Below, in pieces: positions 23,267-32,218 of a stretch of 47,455 nucleotides of DNA. The notes beneath the pieces were generated by a model. That model was given only the letters and a program-made list of their open reading frames with translations. It was not told the origin of the DNA and did no database searches. The translations under genes and the position numbers were made by a program. Source of the DNA: Halanaerobiaceae bacterium ANBcell28 (GTDB lineage Bacteria > Bacillota > Halanaerobiia > Halanaerobiales > DTU029); the NCBI GenBank assembly GCA_037623315.1, contig JBBJJH010000028.1, positions 1 to 47,455 of the forward strand, given 5' to 3'. The number at the start of each line of letters is the position of its first letter. Position 1 is the first letter of the stretch.

Positions 23267-25048
23267 CTATTTATTGGGAACTATATTATCTCGTCTTGTA
23301 TCCCATAAATTTGAAATTGGATAATTATCAAATTCTTCACGACAATCTTCTGAAAGTTTATTATAATACATCTTAGCCTCAGTAAAACTTTCCAATAAAA
23401 TGCTACATCCTAATAATATTCTTATATCTGTTGAATTACTTTTAATTTCATAAATATCTTCTAGTTCTTTTGTCTTTAAATCTCTTTTTCTTTTAAAAAT
23501 TTGCATTTTATTTAAAATTAGAATTGCTTTGTTTATATTAGAATATTCCAGAAGCCAGTCCATTATCATAAGCGATGCTTTAAGTATCTTGTCATTATTG
23601 CTTTCGTCAAAAGCTTTCAACATTTCTAACACTAATTGATTTGTAAATTCATATTGAGGACTTGATTTCGGGGTATTTAAGATAGAATCAACTATCCTTG
23701 AATAATTAATGTTTGATATGGTCAAAAAGTCATCTTTTTTTAATAAAACGTAATGACTTATTATGAAAATATCTCCATCACTTTCAAAAGTACAACGGAT
23801 TTTATGCGTTCCAAAATAGTTACTAAGTTTAAATTTATTATTATTATTAGATTTTTGACACACTATTTTTAGGACAAGATTACCTATATTTAAATTACCA
23901 ATTCCAGGTTTATTATCAAGACTCAGTGGAACATCTTCATTATGATGAAAAGCTTTTACTATTAAAGATAAAAAACGAAAATCTCTATCAGTAAGATTAT
24001 CAAATTCAAGATCATCCATAGCATCTAAGATATCTAAAGTAGACTTTATTTCTTCAAGATGGCATAAAAGCTCTTCATGCTTTTTAATATCTTCATACTT
24101 AGCATTTACTGTTCTCTCTGGTAATTTAACTCCATTGATATTAATGTTTTTATTATAAAACAACGCTAATAAAAATTTAATATCTCTAATTCTATTGATT
24201 AGTGTACCAGAAAGATTATAATGAAATTTTCCACTATATAAGTAAAATTCAAAACTTTTCCCAATCTTTAATATCCTCTCTTCACTTTTATACACTGCCT
24301 TATAATTTTCATACAAGGTTTCATTATCAATTGTAATTTTAGCTTTTATATCAGATAATATTTCTTGTGCATTAATTTTATCAACAGGTACGTTGATTTT
24401 AAAACCTTTAGGTTGCACATATATATATGTTGGATGTTTTAATGTATAATCAATTACATCTATAATGTTATTGAAATTTATTCCTGTATGCCCAAAGTAT
24501 ATACCGTCAATTTCCATTCCTAGTTTATCCACATCGGACAAAGATAATAATCTGCGATCAATGCTACCTTGTAAACTCTGATTTCTAATAAAATGCAAAA
24601 ATATATTAGTTACTTGTTCCTGATCTTCTTTGGGGAATTCTTCCAACGGAATTGTTTTAGTTTTTTGTTCTCCAATATTATCGATTAGTTTAATTAAATC
24701 AAATGGCAAAAGAGAATTATAGTATATCTTGCAGTTCTCATAATCACTCATATAAACAACAAATATAATTGCTCCATTACTACTTAAATAATTGCGTATA
24801 TCGCTAGAATCCAAAGTGTACTTAATTGTTTTTTTTGATAAATCACTTTGTACTGAACCCTTAATTTGTATTGCAACCCTACCAGCTATATCTTTCTTTG
24901 CTATTGACTCTTTATTATAAACAATAATTTCTCCGTCCCATGAAGGTGTTTTATCATTTTCTCGAATATCTGGTATAAGCATTGGAGTTCGAGTTAGATA
25001 ATCTTTAATTTTAATTATTGATCTCATTTCAGTCCTTAAAGAGTCCAT
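23267..25048 (-). CDS. Large protein with N-terminal DUF4365-like PD-(D/E)XK nuclease domain
   Basis: The protein has 593 residues with ribosome binding site GAAGGTG. Residues about 30-140 carry SWDGEIIVYN (Asp38, Glu40) and VAIQIKGSV (Gln61, Lys63), the D-x-E...Q-x-K pattern of DUF4365 PD-(D/E)XK proteins. FVVYMSD and YYNSLLPFDL, typical of that family, follow. The remaining ~430 residues are alpha/beta and then helical-repeat-like (after about 450: ASLMIMDWLLEYSNINKAIL, TPR-like pairs) and probably recognise a target or partner. The combination suggests a defence nuclease whose C-terminal part senses infection. The nuclease assignment is fairly firm, the system unnamed. Confidence 0.6.
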   Translation of the reverse strand: MDSLRTEMRSIIKIKDYLTRTPMLIPDIRENDKTPSWDGEIIVYNKESIAKKDIAGRVAIQIKGSVQSDLSKKTIKYTLDSSDIRNYLSSNGAIIFVVYMSDYENCKIYYNSLLPFDLIKLIDNIGEQKTKTIPLEEFPKEDQEQVTNIFLHFIRNQSLQGSIDRRLLSLSDVDKLGMEIDGIYFGHTGINFNNIIDVIDYTLKHPTYIYVQPKGFKINVPVDKINAQEILSDIKAKITIDNETLYENYKAVYKSEERILKIGKSFEFYLYSGKFHYNLSGTLINRIRDIKFLLALFYNKNININGVKLPERTVNAKYEDIKKHEELLCHLEEIKSTLDILDAMDDLEFDNLTDRDFRFLSLIVKAFHHNEDVPLSLDNKPGIGNLNIGNLVLKIVCQKSNNNNKFKLSNYFGTHKIRCTFESDGDIFIISHYVLLKKDDFLTISNINYSRIVDSILNTPKSSPQYEFTNQLVLEMLKAFDESNNDKILKASLMIMDWLLEYSNINKAILILNKMQIFKRKRDLKTKELEDIYEIKSNSTDIRILLGCSILLESFTEAKMYYNKLSEDCREEFDNYPISNLWDTRRDNIVPNK

Positions 25049-25121
25049 AATATATCACACCTTCTGATAATATTAAGCTATTCATGCAGGATAGCTGACC
25101 TTAAACCTTCAATGCGAAAAA

Positions 25122-25691
25122 CTATAAATTATAATTATTTAGTAAATTTATTGAATAGATTAAATGATCATTTACTGTATTTAGATGAACTTTTAAATCA
25201 TTTAAAACTTTATCAATTTCTTCTTGTCCTTTACCATAACCATAATAAAACTTTACTTTATAAAGACTTGCTTTAACCATATTAAATATCTCATCAGTCA
25301 TTTTATAACTTGTATATATTTCGTTTTCAATCTTTATATCAAGCTTTCTATGCAATCCACTGTCTTTTAATTTATTGTAGGCTTCAAACGAAATACTATC
25401 AGCAACCTTATCAGCCCATACAAAAACATCTACTCTTGCATGTCTACTTGAACCTAATACTTCTCGTAAGTTTGTTAAAGTGTTTTTATTATCTCTAATT
25501 TCTAATTTCACCCTATTAAATAATAATTTTAATAATTCATAATCCCTCTCTAGTTCCAATTTACTTTGTTTTGAGATCTGCCATTTTGCAACTCCAAAAG
25601 TAAGTATTCCACCAATAAAAACTCCAAAAATAGTTACCAATAAATCTGGTATTTTATTTATTATAATATTTATAAGATAATTAATAATCAC
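25122..25691 (-). CDS. Two-span membrane protein with cytosolic helical domain
   Basis: I prefer the GTG at 25691, which follows AGGAG at 8 nt (189 residues); a TTG at 25736 with a poor site would add 15 residues. One or two N-terminal hydrophobic spans (VIINYLINIII and LVTIFGVFIGGILTFGVA) are followed by a mostly helical cytosolic part of about 150 residues with charged heptads. This layout occurs in many small defence and stress membrane proteins, but there is no catalytic motif and no family I can name. Confidence 0.55.
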   Translation of the reverse strand: MIINYLINIIINKIPDLLVTIFGVFIGGILTFGVAKWQISKQSKLELERDYELLKLLFNRVKLEIRDNKNTLTNLREVLGSSRHARVDVFVWADKVADSISFEAYNKLKDSGLHRKLDIKIENEIYTSYKMTDEIFNMVKASLYKVKFYYGYGKGQEEIDKVLNDLKVHLNTVNDHLIYSINLLNNYNL

Positions 25692-25775
25692 AATAAACAC
25701 TCCTATTATTATCAGTACACTAGTTTTAAAAAACAAAAATATAATGAAAAAATATGAGAAATTTTATATCAGTAG

Positions 25776-25877
25776 TCATACCTTTCCACTTCTTTTAACA
25801 CCATATATCTCCCATATATTATCATAGTGATCTCCAACAACTATTTTAGCTTTAAATTTATCTTGACTAACATTCAT
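25776..25877 (-). CDS. Possible 33-codon gene overlapping the end of the 74-codon gene
   Basis: An ATG at 25877 opens MNVSQDKFKAKIVVGDHYDN and runs to TGA, overlapping the upstream gene by 11 nt in another frame. The sequence looks protein-like (alternating strands, YDNIWEIYGVKRSGKV) but lacks a good ribosome binding site. It could instead be the C-terminus of the upstream protein after a frameshift. Confidence 0.3.
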   Translation of the reverse strand: MNVSQDKFKAKIVVGDHYDNIWEIYGVKRSGKV

Positions 25878-26091
25878 TAATAACTCTTAAAGTTATCACC
25901 TTACCATATCTATCTCTTACAAAAACATGTCCATTTTCATTAACATTTCCTAACATAGCTACTATAACATCTTCTTCATTTATTGGGAAAATTTCATCTG
26001 CAACAATCCTTTTTATATTTCCATCAACGATTTGTACATTACCTTTAAAAACAAAAACCCAAATTAATGCTATATATTGTATAAGCAACAA
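25867..26091 (-). CDS. Short protein with N-terminal hydrophobic helix, possibly frameshifted
   Basis: The 74-residue frame starts at TTG with a weak site. It has a hydrophobic start (LLIQYIALIWVFVF) and then a beta-rich soluble part (VQIVDGNIKRIVADEIF, GHVFVRDRYGKVITLRVINE). The short frame at 25776 may continue the same fold. Function unknown. Confidence 0.4.
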   Translation of the reverse strand: MLLIQYIALIWVFVFKGNVQIVDGNIKRIVADEIFPINEEDVIVAMLGNVNENGHVFVRDRYGKVITLRVINEC

Positions 26092-26099
26092 GATAGATA

Positions 26100-26485
26100 A
26101 TTAATCTTTCATGTTTTTCATTTTATCACCACAATAATTGTATTAAACTACTATTTACCTGCAAAAAATAGACATTTTATAAAAACTACAATTAATTTAC
26201 ATCTATTAGATCGATTGAGAAAATAGATGTAATTTTAAAAATGATACAATTACTATTAAAATTTATTAATCCCTCAGCTTTATCTAATTTTCTGTTCATA
26301 GTATATAATTTGGAAAACATTATTATTTGTTATAGCTTCTTTTACTGTATCCTGCTGCTGTTCATCTAGTACTGGCTTATTATTATCTTCTCTTAGATAA
26401 AATAACTTCAAGATTCTTTCATGCTTAGATAACATTTCATTATATTTCTGTAACAATTGAAGTATAAAGGATTTGCTGTACTATA
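26100..26485. other. Region after the GmrSD-type gene, one hairpin and one protein-like fragment
   Basis: A perfect 11-bp inverted repeat TTACATCTATT/AATAGATGTAA lies at 26197-26207 and 26222-26232. On the minus strand a 51-codon frame (26280-26435) reads MLSKHERILKLFYLREDNNK and ends NVFQIIYYEQKIR. It looks protein-like but has no ribosome binding site, so it is probably the tail of a lost gene. Confidence 0.35.
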
Positions 26486-28102
26486 CTACGAAATAAGATT
26501 TCTCATAAACTGATTTATTTCTGAGGCAATTATTTTCCTTCTTTCTTCCAAAAATAACTCATAGTTTTCTAATTTCCATAATTCTAGATTCAAAGGAATT
26601 AGTGAGCTTTCTAATACACCAGGATAATTTCTTTCTACAATAGGTAAATATTCTTCTGGAGATTTATTAAATATATTCAAATTACCAGATTTGGTTAGAG
26701 GAATCCTATTAGCTATTTCATTTACTCTTTTCTTATCATGATGATTGTTACCAGTATCATACCCACTATCTTCAAGGATACTTCTTGGAAAAATATGATG
26801 ACGCTCCAATTTAAATTCTTCTCCTGTTGTCTGTCCTAAAGGCAACCCATTATTCCAATCCACTGCTCCCTTTGCTCTTATTACAATACACATCATATTA
26901 TAAAGAGGATGACCAACACCCCTCATATCTAAACTTCCTTCCGTTAATATCGGGTCACCTTCTTCTTCTTTTAGATTCTCTATTAATGAATCTGGGTTAT
27001 TACTTTCTATAACTGCATTTACATCTTGCTCTAAACTAGTTTCAAGACTAGAACTAAATCTTCTTTGATATAATGCAGCATATAACCAATATAACATTTT
27101 GTTTTCAACTTGATTGTTAAAATGTTCATTTTTAGCTAAGTAAACTATTATAGGTATCAATACATTAGAGGTGTTCAAATCACTTGTTCCCATAATATAG
27201 GCTTTATTTTTTAAAAACGAGACTAAATAGTTTAGTATTTTATTGAGCTTTTTCCAATGCAATTTTAACGTAGATTCAGAAACATCTTGTTCAATATTGG
27301 AGTTAACAAATTGTTTAAGACTTCCCCTACCACTTAAAATTCCTACCATTGCTCTTGTCATAAATGTTAAATCAAAAGTAAAGTCTTCCTGTGACAATTC
27401 TTCAATTTTATCTTTGAAAATTCTTCTCATATCTGGCCATTCAGCAGTCATATAAGCTAATGCAATATCAGCATTAGTTAAAGGAGTTCCTTGACTATTT
27501 ATTAGATCAAACACCTTAATTGCCTCTCTCAAACTAGAGTCAGTTGGTACTTCTTGAACAGGATAATTTTTATCTAAAATATCCTCAATCTTTTTAAGAT
27601 TATTTTCAATAATGTTACCAATTTGATCAACATTATCTACATCTAATTCTCTGACAAGTTGAAAAACAGATGGTGGATCTTTAAATAATTTAATTACATT
27701 ATACCATAACGGGTTATTATCCATTTCTTTTTGTTTATAATATTTGAATTCTCCTGTCTTTAAATTAAAAAATAGATTAAAATATCCATCGCTTATTTCT
27801 GTATCATTGTAGAATGGTGGTGTTTCACCATAAACATTTAAATAAAGACTAGTCAGTCTTTGCTGGCCATCCAGTAACACCTTCACTCTCCTAACACTTT
27901 CCAGATCAAATGCATCATTCTTAATTTTAGGAGGATTATCAGTTTTCCAAATCAACAAACTACCTGTGGGATAGTCTTTGAACAAAGAAGTAAATAAATC
28001 TTTTACTTGAGTTCTGGTCCAAGTATATTCTCTTTGAAACTCTGGTAATACTAATTCTTTATGTTTAATTTCTTCTAGAAGACTTTTAATAGTTTCTCCC
28101 AT
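26486..28102 (-). CDS. GmrSD-type (DUF262-DUF1524) type IV restriction enzyme, last gene of the BREX operon
   Basis: The protein has 538 residues with ribosome binding site AAAGGAG. The N-terminal DUF262 (ParB-like NTPase) motifs are present: LPEFQREYTW (19-28) and LLDGQQRLTSL (about 76-86), with the central DGQQR. The C-terminus has the DUF1524 HNH-like nuclease motif LERHHIFPRS (about 432-441) with a downstream N-x-x-ANR (IANRIPLT). Such fused proteins cut phage DNA carrying modified cytosines, using NTP. BrxU, encoded with a plasmid BREX system, is of this family, and the location here at the end of a BREX operon fits: BREX handles unmodified DNA, this enzyme modified DNA. Confidence 0.85.
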   Translation of the reverse strand: MGETIKSLLEEIKHKELVLPEFQREYTWTRTQVKDLFTSLFKDYPTGSLLIWKTDNPPKIKNDAFDLESVRRVKVLLDGQQRLTSLYLNVYGETPPFYNDTEISDGYFNLFFNLKTGEFKYYKQKEMDNNPLWYNVIKLFKDPPSVFQLVRELDVDNVDQIGNIIENNLKKIEDILDKNYPVQEVPTDSSLREAIKVFDLINSQGTPLTNADIALAYMTAEWPDMRRIFKDKIEELSQEDFTFDLTFMTRAMVGILSGRGSLKQFVNSNIEQDVSESTLKLHWKKLNKILNYLVSFLKNKAYIMGTSDLNTSNVLIPIIVYLAKNEHFNNQVENKMLYWLYAALYQRRFSSSLETSLEQDVNAVIESNNPDSLIENLKEEEGDPILTEGSLDMRGVGHPLYNMMCIVIRAKGAVDWNNGLPLGQTTGEEFKLERHHIFPRSILEDSGYDTGNNHHDKKRVNEIANRIPLTKSGNLNIFNKSPEEYLPIVERNYPGVLESSLIPLNLELWKLENYELFLEERRKIIASEINQFMRNLIS

Positions 28103-28149
28103 TTACAATACAACTCCTTTCTTATATCTAAAATTATCTTGAAACGTCC

Positions 28150-28227
28150 CTATTTCTTATTAGGACTCTGTAAAACAGTATCCTTTATTTTTTTAGTTTT
28201 AAAATATCGTTCTGTTATTCTAGGCAT
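28150..28227 (-). CDS. Possible 25-codon peptide between OLD and GmrSD-type genes
   Basis: ATG at 28227 opens a basic peptide (MPRITERYFKTKKIKDTVLQ) with a weak GAAGG about 8-12 nt upstream. It lies in the only gap of the downstream part of the operon. It may be a leader peptide or chance. Confidence 0.25.
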   Translation of the reverse strand: MPRITERYFKTKKIKDTVLQSPNKK

Positions 28228-28293
28228 AGCAATAACCTTCAATACTATGTTTTTACATATTTCGGTTATTGTCGATAGTTTGTCTGTAGTACA

Positions 28294-30138
28294 CTAAGCA
28301 GTTTCATCAACAAAGGATTCCTCACTTATTAGTCCTAAAGTTAAAAATAAATTGCTAAAGTTTAATATAGTTTCTTCATCTGGTTCAAATTCTTTATTTA
28401 TTATTTTGTCATGGAATTCTTTGGCAACAATTGTTTTGGAAGAATATGAGTCACTAATGTTGTGGCTTAACTTTCTAAAATCATTCTTACTGATTAAGCT
28501 TTCTATAGTATAGCTTGAACCTTTAATTTCCTTAGGTACTATATCAGTTCCTTCTTTGCTGTTTACAAAAAATATTTTATCCTTTAATGATTTATGTAGA
28601 TCATTAACTAGTACATCATATTCATCGTAACCAGCTTTATCATAATCTAATAATATCTTAAAATCACATCCCCAACCTATCAAAATAGATACTATTTTAT
28701 TGATATTACTAGCTCCTGTAGAGGGAATTATATTAGGTGCATTAGTTATGCCCAAATAGCTAATAATAGCTTTTATATACATATAATCAGTAATACCTTC
28801 GGTAATAATATTATCACTTCTAGAAGGTCCTATGTTAAATTTTAAATCTGCTCCAAGAGCTTTAACTAAAGGAGATAAAGTTTCCATTTTCGATTCATTT
28901 TCTAGACCTTGATCATAAGCACTTCTGTATATTTTAGTAATTCCGTCTTCATCCTTATCAATTGCTCGAACATTTAATATATTACAATTATTAATCATAT
29001 AAGGTGAATGTGTTGTATATATTATCTGATTGTTTCTTTTAGCTAAATCTGAAAATAATTTTAGTAATTCTTTTTGAGCATTTACATGCAGATGAACTCC
29101 TGGCTCATCTAATAAGTATAAGACAGATTTATCTTCATAATCCCGTGATAATATATCAACAAAAAGACTGATATACCATCTCAAACCATTACTTCTTTCA
29201 CTAAATTCCATTGTATTATTTTCAGTTTTTATAAAAAATGATAGTACTCGACTATCAAAGCCTGCCTGGAAACTTATCTTATCTTGAGTATAAAATTTAT
29301 TAAACTGTCTTGCGATATTTTTACTGATTTTATCGTTTATCTTGTTCCTTAAGTCTTGCCTCATCCCAGGTCTAGTATCGTCAAAAGCCGATAAAATTTC
29401 TTCTTTACTTATTTTAGCTGCTGTAAGAAATTTTGTTATAATCTGCTCTTTATCCTCTATTATTTCCTTTATTTTATCATATTTATAGCTACTTTCTAGT
29501 TGTCTATCTTCTGGTCTATAGTAGATTTGTGGTAATAAGCTATAATAATTATCTAGACCACGAATAATACTATCTATTTTTTTTATCATAACCTCTTTTT
29601 CTTCAATACTTTTATTAATACAACTTTTTAGCTGTTTTAATTTTTGTTTATAATTAATAAAAATTTGTGTTGTAATTTTACTTAAGTCATCTAAGTAATC
29701 ATTTATTGTTTTTCTTACACTATTTTTTGCCCAAACACTATTCTTACTTTTATATTCAATAATATCATCAATTAAATTTAATAATTCGATATCTTTTTTT
29801 ATTAAGTTAGTTAACCCTCCCTCCAAGACTATAGTTGAATCATCAATATAACTTAATTTAGTTTCACATTGATCTATATCATATCTACTTAATTCGTTTT
29901 GATAAAATTCTAAATAGATGATAATAGATATTTCATTTGCCCCTCCTCTATTACTATCTCTCATGTATTCAGCAGTTAAAGGACTAAGAAATGAAAGTCT
30001 ACCAATGGCTTCAAGTATATTACTCTTCCCAGATTCATTTTTCCCTATCAAAGCAGTAACGTTTGGTTCTACAAACAAGTTGTTTTTCTCTGATCCCATA
30101 GACTTATAATTATTTATTTTAAATCCTAAAACTCTCAA
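28294..30138 (-). CDS. OLD-family ATP-dependent nuclease (ABC-type ATPase plus TOPRIM)
   Basis: The protein has 614 residues from a TTG start with AGGAG 10 nt upstream. It has Walker A GKNESGKSN (32-40), an insertion of coiled helices (about 110-260), a signature-like region ERSNGLRWYIS (about 318-328), Walker B VLYLLDEPGVHLH (about 346-358) and the switch His in YTTHSPY. The C-terminal TOPRIM domain has ITEG (about 445-448, Glu447) and LLDYDKAG (about 496-503, DYD 498-500). OLD proteins combine ATPase and metal-dependent nuclease and act in phage exclusion. No UvrD-type helicase (as in Gabija) and no separate TOPRIM partner (as in PARIS) accompanies it, so it is a stand-alone OLD added to the BREX operon 32 nt after brxL. 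Confidence 0.85.
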   Translation of the reverse strand: MRVLGFKINNYKSMGSEKNNLFVEPNVTALIGKNESGKSNILEAIGRLSFLSPLTAEYMRDSNRGGANEISIIIYLEFYQNELSRYDIDQCETKLSYIDDSTIVLEGGLTNLIKKDIELLNLIDDIIEYKSKNSVWAKNSVRKTINDYLDDLSKITTQIFINYKQKLKQLKSCINKSIEEKEVMIKKIDSIIRGLDNYYSLLPQIYYRPEDRQLESSYKYDKIKEIIEDKEQIITKFLTAAKISKEEILSAFDDTRPGMRQDLRNKINDKISKNIARQFNKFYTQDKISFQAGFDSRVLSFFIKTENNTMEFSERSNGLRWYISLFVDILSRDYEDKSVLYLLDEPGVHLHVNAQKELLKLFSDLAKRNNQIIYTTHSPYMINNCNILNVRAIDKDEDGITKIYRSAYDQGLENESKMETLSPLVKALGADLKFNIGPSRSDNIITEGITDYMYIKAIISYLGITNAPNIIPSTGASNINKIVSILIGWGCDFKILLDYDKAGYDEYDVLVNDLHKSLKDKIFFVNSKEGTDIVPKEIKGSSYTIESLISKNDFRKLSHNISDSYSSKTIVAKEFHDKIINKEFEPDEETILNFSNLFLTLGLISEESFVDETA

Positions 30139-30170
30139 ATAAAATCATCTCCTAACTTAATCATTCTCTA

Positions 30171-32204
30171 TTACCCCACTCCTAAAGCCTTATACACAGC
30201 ATCAATGGGATCTTCATAGAAAGAGATCTGAAACTTAGCAAATAGTTCTGATGGTACTGTCGGGATATCTGCTGCTGATGCCATTGGTATTAAAACACGT
30301 TTAGCTCCTGCATCAAAGGCTACCTGAAGAACATTAGCAAGTGATTCTACCTTCTTAATAGTGCCACCAATACTCATGGTACCTAAAACTGCCATCTGCT
30401 CCTGTAATGGCTTTTTCATGGCTCCTGAGCACATAGCAACAAAGGCTGATAGTGTCAACTCTGAAGTTAGGCCAATACCCTGCATATCCTGTACATGTAA
30501 TAAATAATCACTGTTTTTTGTACTGATAGTATTACTAATACTCCTGGAATTGGCCTTAAAATAATTATAAGCCATATCGATATTTTCTCTAGCCAACCTA
30601 CTGGAGCTTAATCCTGACTTACTAAACTTACCCTTACCACTAACAGCTTCTACTTCAATCTTGAATACTCCAATCATACCTGAATCACCTGGGCCAATCG
30701 TATACACATGGCCTGCTTTACCCTGACCTTCAGGTATTAGTTTCTTTCCTCCCTGCTCAGGTACTGATACAAATTCCTCATTGTTTGTCTCTCTATCTAT
30801 ATAGGAAAAGTGTACATCATAAAACTCCATACCACCAATTTTCTTAAGCTGCTCTTTAACCCTTCTTCTGCCAACCATGGCATACTGCAAGATTTCTTCA
30901 AGTCCATCCTTATCAACTTTTCCATTGGGATATATAAGTTTAACTAATGCTGATACTGTTTTTCTAACAGCTATTACATCCCTTTGATTTAGGTTATTAC
31001 CTAAACTATAATATTTATCTATTAGATCAGAAAAAGACCTTTTTCTCATTTCTCTAAAAAACTCTGCAAGATAATCTACTATAAAGCCATATTCATTAGT
31101 CAGATACTCTGGCCGCATCTTTGGTATTTCCCACCCTGGTAGATAATAATGAATCCGATCAAAAAAAGCAGAATCATAGGAGATTTCATCTGGAAAAGGA
31201 TCAAATAGATGTGAAGTCTTTAATAGCACATCAACACTTTGATTTATATTACCTACATAGACCATAGAGGCACTGGCATTCTTTTCTTCTCTTCCTCTGG
31301 CAAAAGAACCTGATGCCATATAGTCTTTTAGAATTTGAATTCCATCTTTGTCTTTAAACTTTATACCAGCTACTTCATCAAAGGCTACAGTATCCCATAG
31401 CCCAACTAGTCCAATTTTTCTGGTACTCATATTATAAAATAAATTAGCAACTGTACTTTGACCACCTGATACAAGAATAGAATTAGGAGATATCTCTTTA
31501 TAGATATGAGACTTACCTGTACCCCTTGGGCCTAGTTCAACTAAATTATAATTGTTTTCAACAAGTGGAGCTATACGTTCTAGTATATGCCATTTAACAT
31601 TGTTTTCGAGTTGTGTAGGCTCCATACCTACAGAGCGTATTAAGACATCTATCCATTCTTCTTTAGTAAAGTGATCTCTACCCTCAAATATCTCATCAAG
31701 ATCCATATTGGGCATCTGAATTGGAGTTAAGCGTGAGATAGCGAAAGGATTGGAGTCTCTGGCTTCTTCATCATAATAGTATTCCATTTTTAAGATACAC
31801 CAGATACCACCAGCTAAAAGCTTATCATATTCTTTAACATAATGAGGCTCCATATATACATTCTTTATCCCTAGATTAGAAAAGACAGCCTGGTACTCAT
31901 CTTTTCTTTCATTTAAGCGAACAGTTACTTTATCAATTACCGTATATTGACCTAATTCTCTAATCTTTGATTTTACCTGTTCAGCCTCATCAGGTCGAAC
32001 AAAGTTGTCAGAAAGGATATTTTTAACCCGTTCTACACCCTCTTCAATACCCTCTTCATCATCAGTTGCAGCATACATACCTAATAGGTATTCCAGTACA
32101 TAAACTGGAACATTTGCTCCCTCTTTGATCTTTTTAGTAAGGTCTTTACGCACTACCCTGCCTGAAAAGACTTTGTTTAACTTTTCATTTAGAAAATCCT
32201 CCAT
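30171..32204 (-). CDS. brxL: BREX protein BrxL (AAA+ with Lon-like C-terminus)
   Basis: The protein has 677 residues from the ATG at 32204, chosen because GGGGTG lies 6 nt upstream; a GTG at 32213 would add three residues. The N-terminal BrxL region is followed by Walker A GPRGTGKS (about 225-232), a Walker B-like VAFDEVAG and VYVGNINQ sensor. The C-terminal Lon-like domain (GLTSELTLSAFVAM, VLGTMSIGGTIKKVESL, AKRVLIPM) is intact, though Lon's usual D-G-P-S-A-G serine motif is not seen. BrxL is a DNA-binding AAA+ ring required for phage exclusion in type 1 BREX. It starts just past the pglZ stop, so the two are tightly coupled. Confidence 0.92.
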   Translation of the reverse strand: MEDFLNEKLNKVFSGRVVRKDLTKKIKEGANVPVYVLEYLLGMYAATDDEEGIEEGVERVKNILSDNFVRPDEAEQVKSKIRELGQYTVIDKVTVRLNERKDEYQAVFSNLGIKNVYMEPHYVKEYDKLLAGGIWCILKMEYYYDEEARDSNPFAISRLTPIQMPNMDLDEIFEGRDHFTKEEWIDVLIRSVGMEPTQLENNVKWHILERIAPLVENNYNLVELGPRGTGKSHIYKEISPNSILVSGGQSTVANLFYNMSTRKIGLVGLWDTVAFDEVAGIKFKDKDGIQILKDYMASGSFARGREEKNASASMVYVGNINQSVDVLLKTSHLFDPFPDEISYDSAFFDRIHYYLPGWEIPKMRPEYLTNEYGFIVDYLAEFFREMRKRSFSDLIDKYYSLGNNLNQRDVIAVRKTVSALVKLIYPNGKVDKDGLEEILQYAMVGRRRVKEQLKKIGGMEFYDVHFSYIDRETNNEEFVSVPEQGGKKLIPEGQGKAGHVYTIGPGDSGMIGVFKIEVEAVSGKGKFSKSGLSSSRLARENIDMAYNYFKANSRSISNTISTKNSDYLLHVQDMQGIGLTSELTLSAFVAMCSGAMKKPLQEQMAVLGTMSIGGTIKKVESLANVLQVAFDAGAKRVLIPMASAADIPTVPSELFAKFQISFYEDPIDAVYKALGVG

Positions 32205-32218
32205 CTCACTCACCCCAT

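Noticed and set aside
28294-30138. Gabija (GajA) or PARIS (AriA)
   Set aside because: Gabija needs an adjacent UvrD-like helicase and PARIS a separate TOPRIM partner; neither is present. The TOPRIM is within the same protein, as in stand-alone OLD nucleases.
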